64,000 nt of DNA, taken from positions 992,001 to 1,056,000 of the forward strand of contig NC_056006.1 of NCBI RefSeq assembly GCF_018446385.1. The letters run 5' to 3'. Made by a program: the position numbers and the translations under genes. Shown in pieces: positions 58,963 to 64,000 of this stretch. The notes under the pieces were generated by a model, which was given only the letters and a program-made list of their open reading frames with translations, did not search any database and was not told the DNA's origin. This DNA comes from Zingiber officinale. Its lineage: Eukaryota > Streptophyta > Magnoliopsida > Zingiberales > Zingiberaceae. Position 1 is the stretch's first letter. Every line of letters starts with the position of its first letter.

Positions 58963-59430
58963 GATATAAATAACATGAATTAATTATTTAACTAATAATA
59001 AATTAATTCATTTTAAAAATAAATTAATTTTAAAGTCAGATTAATTGAGAGTAGTATATCCTATTATAAAATTTAATTAGCAGTTTTGGTTATGTACCAA
59101 ATTGCAAGAGATTTTAAGTAGCATAGAAAATGTTTATTTATGAAATTTAATAAGTATATAATAGTTTCGGTAATTTACTAAAGGGGCACTCAGATTTACA
59201 AATTGATCCAGAAAAAAAACGTAAAGGCATATTTAATTTACTATTTTTCTCATTTTAACTCTCCATCATTATTTTCTTCTCTTCGATAAATTAGAAAAAA
59301 ATCTCTAGTCATACATACAATGTTTACTTTCTTTCCTCACTCATGCATACAACCAATCTTTTCTTTCCTCTCCTCTCTTCTCTTTTTTCTCTCTTTTGGA
59401 TGCATGCATACATGCACGTTGGTCCTCTTT
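58963..59430. other. AT-rich spacer
   Basis: No gene. A CT-rich stretch lies near 59365-59395. Confidence 0.4.
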
Positions 59431-60355
59431 CTATATTAAGCCCAACTTGAACTTAATTTTTTCCATATCTGGCCCAACGTGAATCTGATATTTTTTATAT
59501 CAGGCATACGAGGATTAGAGTTTAGTTGATTTTTTCAATAATATGTTAACACCTCCAAAGAAGGTGAAATATGCAATGGACAATATCTTTAGACTCCTTC
59601 CAGCCTTATAAATTCACAGGTCCTGAAATGAGTCTAATCAGACTTATCTAGGTCTATTAGTAGACTTTGGTCAAAACTCACTAATCGATCTAGAGACCTT
59701 AGATTATAGTCATTTCAGATCTTGTGAATTTTTGAGATTGCAAGGAGTCTAACGGTGTCATCCATTACATATTTCAACTTCTCTAGAGGTGTTAAAATTG
59801 TATCAAAAAAATTGGTTAAAGCATAAATTCATTCATATCAAGCCCATGTTGGGCCTGATATTTTTCCATATCAAGCCCAACGTGGGCCTAATATCGATTC
59901 ATATTACGCCTAATGTGGGTTTGATATTTTTCCATATTAGGCTCAATGTGGGCCTGATATGATTTATATCAGGCCTATAGGGGTTAAGTTTAGCTGATTT
60001 TTTCAATAACATTTTAACACAACTAGAGAAGTCAAAATATGAAATAGACGACACTGTTGGACTCCTTACACCCTCATAAATCCACAGGACATGAAATATG
60101 TCAAATCAAACCTGTTTACGTCTATCAGTGGATTTTGGTCAAAACACATTGATCAACCCAGAGACCTTATATTGCAATCATTTTAGGTCATGTGGATTTA
60201 TGAAACTATAATGTGTCCAAAGTGTCATTCATTGCATATTTCAACTTTTCTAGAGGTGTTAAATTTTATAAAAAAAAATCAGCTAAATAATAAACATGTT
60301 TATATCAGACCCACAGGAGTTAGGGTTTAGTTGGTTCTTCCAATAAACTTTTAAC
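59430..60355. repeat. Tandem array of foldback units with short palindromes
   Basis: Two foldback units of about 300 bp (59521-59820, 59989-60286), each with arms of about 110 bp that are reverse complements (TTTAGYTGATTTTTTC...AACACC against GAGGTGTTAAAW...AATTGGTTAAA). A third unit is interrupted (see 63022). Between them are about five copies of a 35-bp palindrome of the ATATCAAGCCCAACGTGGGC type. The period is about 470 bp. No coding capacity. Confidence 0.75.
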
Positions 60356-63021
60356 TGTTAGAGTGTATACTAAAAGCCTAGCTGTTGGTATAAACATTTA
60401 TCTAGAAATAAGAATCACATTGGTCAAATGTCTACATTTGTGATAAATGTAGTTGTTCAATTAATTTATATTGTAAATAACATGGTGTGTGGTGTCACAC
60501 ACAGAAAATCATGTTATCAGTACCTTATAAATTATAAACAGTAGCTCACGACCATGATGGAAAAGAACAAACCATTGGAAGGTCGTAGTGTAATTAGGTG
60601 TTAGTTTATCTTAACTATATAATTACACCAGTACACTAAGAGTGTATTAAGTAGGACCATTAGAGGTCGTTTCTTTTATACTGACTTTATAAAGGGACAA
60701 AGACCTCAGTTATTATGGAAGTGTGTGCTCTTAATCCTAATATAATAACAAGCACATATATTTGATATTTATTTCTTTAATTTATCAATGGGTGATATTT
60801 AGTTCGATGAATCAATAAGCCCGATAAGTTGGGAAATGATATCACTTATAGTGTGTGTTGTTGATTATAGAAGGAAACTGTGTCCTAGTAATCTAGGTTG
60901 AGAATGTCCCCAAGAGGAGCTCATAAGGATTGTCATGTTAAACCCTGCAGGTGGACTTAGTCCGACATGACGATGAAGTTGAGTGGTACTACTCTTGGAG
61001 CTAGATATTAATTAAGTGAGTTATCAGTAACTTACTTAATTAGTGGACATTTGTTATCTTAAACACAGGGAGACTAACACACTCATAATAAGAAGGAGCC
61101 CAAAATGTAATTTGGGATTGGTGCGGTAGTTCAATAATAGTTTTTTAGTAGAATGAATTATTATTGATGAAATTAACTTGTGTGTTCGGGGCGAACACGG
61201 GATGCTTAATTTCATCGGGAGACCAAAACCAATTCCTCCTCTCGGTCCCTATCGTAGCTTCTAGTATATAGAGATTTATACCCACCTTCTTACCCATCCA
61301 ATGGGGCCGGCCAAGCTAGCTTGGTACCCAAGCTAGGGCCGGCCAAGATCAAGTGGATGAGTCATGTAGGTGGCCGGCCAAAGCTTGGGTCCCAAGCTTA
61401 GGTGGCCGACCACTAGAATATTAAAAAGGATTTTTATTAAAATTATTTCTTATGTGGATATCATGATTTTAAAAGAGAGTTTAAAAATTAAAAATTTCCT
61501 TTTATAGCTTTCTACAAAAGATTAAGAGAAGAGATTAATCTCTTTCCTTATTTGTAGTTTAAAAGGATGGTTTTATTTTTTGGTAAAAACTTTCCTTATT
61601 TGTAAATCATCTACATGTTTAAAAGATAGTTTAAAATTTGAAATCTTTCCTTATTTGTTGATTAAAGGAGGATTTTAAATTTTAAGAAAACTTTCCTTTT
61701 TAATCATGTTCATGATTTAAAAGAGAGTTTAAAATTAAATATTCTCTTTTATAAGTTTCTACAAAAGATTAAGAAAAGATTTGATATCTTTCCTTATTTG
61801 TAGATTAAAAGAGATTTTAATTTATAGAAATAACTTTCTTTTTATTCACATGTTTAAAAGAAAGATTTTAATTTATTAAATTTTCTTTTTATAAACCAAT
61901 CATGAAGGGATAAAAAATATTGAGAAATTTTTATAAATTTCCGGAAGCAAATAAGGAAGTTTTAATTGGTGTTTAAAATTTTATTTGCTTGGAGATTTCT
62001 TGGCGTGGCCGGCCATTGCAAAATTGAAAAGAAAAATTATTTTTAATTAAATAAATTTTCCTTTTCAATGGCAAAAGAATTAAGGAAGTTTTTATTAAAT
62101 TTTCCTTATTTGCCAAGACCAAGGATTATAAAAGAGGGGGTAGATGAGGCTTCAAAGCTAAGGACTCTATTCTATTTTTCTCCCTTTTTTCCTTGGTGGT
62201 GTGGCCGACCCTTTCTTCTTCTCTTCTTCTTCTCTTTGTGGCCGAACCTCTTCATGCTCATGGAGTTTTAATTGGTGGCCGGATCTAGCTTGAGGAAGAA
62301 GGAGAGAAAGCTTACATCCCTTGGAGCTTGGTTGGTGGAAAAGATCTTCATCTTTTGGAAGCTTTATGCTTGGCCGAAATTTGAAGAAAGGAAAAGAAGG
62401 TGCTTTGGTGGTTTCTCATCTCGGAAGATCGTTGCCCACACAACGTCCAAGGTTAGAAGAGGAATACGGTAGAAGATCAAGAGGTCTTTCTAAAAGGTAT
62501 AACTAGTAATTTTTTCTTTCCGCATCATACTAGTTATTTTTGGAAATAATACCAAATACAAGAGACATGCGATTCTAGTATTTCGAATATGTTTTTCGAT
62601 GTTGTGTTCTTTTGTTTTTTTTCCTTGTGATTTGATTGTTCTTTTCGGTTAACCTAAAGTTATTTTAGGAAATTAAATATTAGCTTTCCATAAAAGGTTT
62701 TGTCTAGTCGGTGGTGGTTGCTCCCATATCCAAGAAAGCCATGTGCCTCACCACGTCAGTACTGGGAATCAATTATGGAAATTAATATTTAATGGAATTA
62801 ATAACTTAAGGTGATTTGGGTCGAACATGTTAAGTTCCGCAGGAGACCCAAGTCAAAACCTAAAAGAACGAATAGATTAAGTTTTGGATCAAACGTGTTA
62901 AGTTCCACAGGCGATCCAAAATTTAATTTAAAAGAACACATGGTAGCTAGGAAAAGGTTCAGACCTTTGTACAAAATTTTTGTACAGTGGAACCTCTAGG
63001 TTTTCTGAGTAGCAACCAACA
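60356..63021 (+). mobile_element. Solo LTR, Copia type, 2.67 kb
   Basis: TGTTAGAGTGTATAC...CAACCAACA with an exact 5-bp duplication TTAAC (60351-60355, 63022-63026). No second LTR, primer-binding site or coding interior follows, so recombination between LTRs probably removed the rest. Interior features include GGCCGGCC phrases (61310-61390) and two ATGTTAAGTTCCGCAGG-type units (62827, 62895). It interrupts the third foldback unit. Confidence 0.85.
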
Positions 63022-63085
63022 TTAACACCTCTGAAGAAGCTGAAATAGCAATGGACGACACTGTTAGATTTCTTGTAGCCACTAG
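63022..63085. repeat. Continuation of the third foldback unit after the solo LTR
   Basis: TTAACACCTCTGAAGAAG and ATGGACGACACTGTTAGA resume the left arm seen before 60355. The right arm is absent. Confidence 0.75.
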
Positions 63086-63254
63086 CACTGGCTGAGCCTC
63101 CCGCCTTCACCACAGATCACCTTCCCTCTACCCTAGTTTGGTCTTCACTGTCGTGCCCTAGCTCCGGTCGTTGCAGCCACCAGCAACTACTTCAGTTTTG
63201 GGTAAGATGTATTTGGGCATTTGATCTTTGCTTAGTGTTGATTTGGGTATCTGG
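63086..63254. other. Short spacer
   Basis: CT-rich, with no recognised feature; it continues past the TRIM at 63929. Confidence 0.4.
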
Positions 63255-63923
63255 TGTTGGGGTTGCAAGGTTGCAAACATAGTCCCATATTGAAAACACA
63301 TGAAAAAGATCATGAGTTTATAAAGAGAAAAGATATCTTCATTGGTATGAGGCCTTTTGGGGAGAGCCCAAGAACAAAACCATGAGGGTTTAGGCCCAAA
63401 GTGGACAATATCATGCTATTGTGGAGATATCTAAATTCTTTTCGATCCTACAATTGGTATCAGAGCCCGGACTACCAGAAGGTTTAACCGCCGACTGTGC
63501 ACAAAAGCTATGGTCTGATTGAGCCATGTGGGTACAATATTGACCTCGAATAAAGAAAGTGGGGGCTCCTATGTTCGGATCAAGAGGACCAGACACCAGG
63601 CAGGAAGTCCTAGTTGCGACTAGGCAAGGAAGTCCTAGTAGGTCGGGTGGACAGAGGGGTAGGAAGACCTGGTGGGTCGAGGATCGGACGTGGGAAGCCT
63701 ATGGTCCTTTGTTTGAGGGGAGGATTGTTGGGGTTGCAAGGTTGCAAACATAGTCCCATATTGAAAACACATGAAAAAGATCATGGGTTTATAAAGAGAA
63801 AAGATATCTTCATTGGTATGAGACCTTTTGGGGAGAGCCCAAGAACAAAACCATGAGGGTCTAGGCCCAAAGTGGACAATATCATGCTATTGTGGAGATA
63901 TCTAAATTCTTTTCGATCCTACA
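63255..63923 (+). mobile_element. Complete TRIM (terminal-repeat retrotransposon in miniature)
   Basis: 669 bp. LTRs 63255-63452 and 63726-63923 (198 bp each, few differences) start TGTTGGGGTTGC and end GATCCTACA. A primer-binding site TGGTATCAGAGC lies at 63455-63466 and a purine tract GTTTGAGGGGAGGAT at 63711-63725. The exact duplication TCTGG lies at 63250-63254 and 63924-63928. The interior of 273 bp has no coding capacity, so it relies on proteins in trans. Confidence 0.95.
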
Positions 63924-64000
63924 TCTGGCTTGGAGGTCAACTGCTTCTTACTACTCCAGCCACAGTTTCAGCAACAAGAGTCCCTCCAACCACAATTTCG

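Noticed and set aside
62068..62506. Three overlapping frames of 61-67 codons
   Set aside because: They lie inside the solo LTR 60356-63021, have no domain, and overlap each other in different frames.

Overview
This window is eukaryotic nuclear DNA from a plant, almost certainly a monocot. The evidence is two intron-rich plant genes, GT-AG splice sites, AT-rich spacer, tRNA-derived SINEs, Tourist and hAT MITEs, an RTE-type LINE and many LTR retrotransposons. The sucrose transporter looks like the monocot type II class. The LTR families, with GGATCGATCC palindromes and CCTAGCTTCACTCACTAGG units, recall the ginger family (Zingiberales); that placement is inference from recall, not a search.

Two host genes appear intact, both on the minus strand. 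A 14-exon sucrose transporter lies at 24002-21283 (523 aa predicted). A tRNA 2'-phosphotransferase (Tpt1/KptA) runs from 55162 to 31689 in 8 exons (257 aa predicted). The phosphotransferase gene covers about 23.5 kb because introns 3 and 4 (5.9 and 15.2 kb) are filled with transposable elements.

Layout. 1-20.3 kb: three decayed minus-strand copies of an intron-containing 'putative gypsy-type transposon' (Transposase_28 plus coiled coil) gene. Copy A is split by a large-LTR, nearly empty gypsy-type element (1394-7532, duplication TTGGG). Copy B is split by a gag-only SIRE-like Copia element (10728-18122, duplication GTCAC). 21.3-24.0 kb: sucrose transporter. 24-31.3 kb: AT-rich spacer, two hAT-type MITEs with 8-bp duplications, and LTR fragments. 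31.7-55.2 kb: the phosphotransferase gene, whose introns hold two Tourist MITEs, RTE LINEs, two Au-like SINEs, a foldback element and a composite retroelement. 55.2-64 kb: AT-rich spacer, an inverted pair of repeats, two solo LTRs, a tandem foldback repeat and a complete miniature LTR element (TRIM, 63255-63923, duplication TCTGG).

The most unusual structures are two neighbouring insertions in intron 4 of the phosphotransferase gene. Element 39006-39645 (duplication AGGCT) has the same LTR-start-like sequence inverted at both ends. Element 40037-46665 (duplication ATGGT) joins a gag-only SIRE-like element on the minus strand, a plus-strand LTR of the same family fused at the primer-binding site, and the 3' half of a TRIM. 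Both look like aberrant, palindromic or chimeric cDNAs that were integrated as single units. All boundaries were read by eye; no alignment or database search was run.
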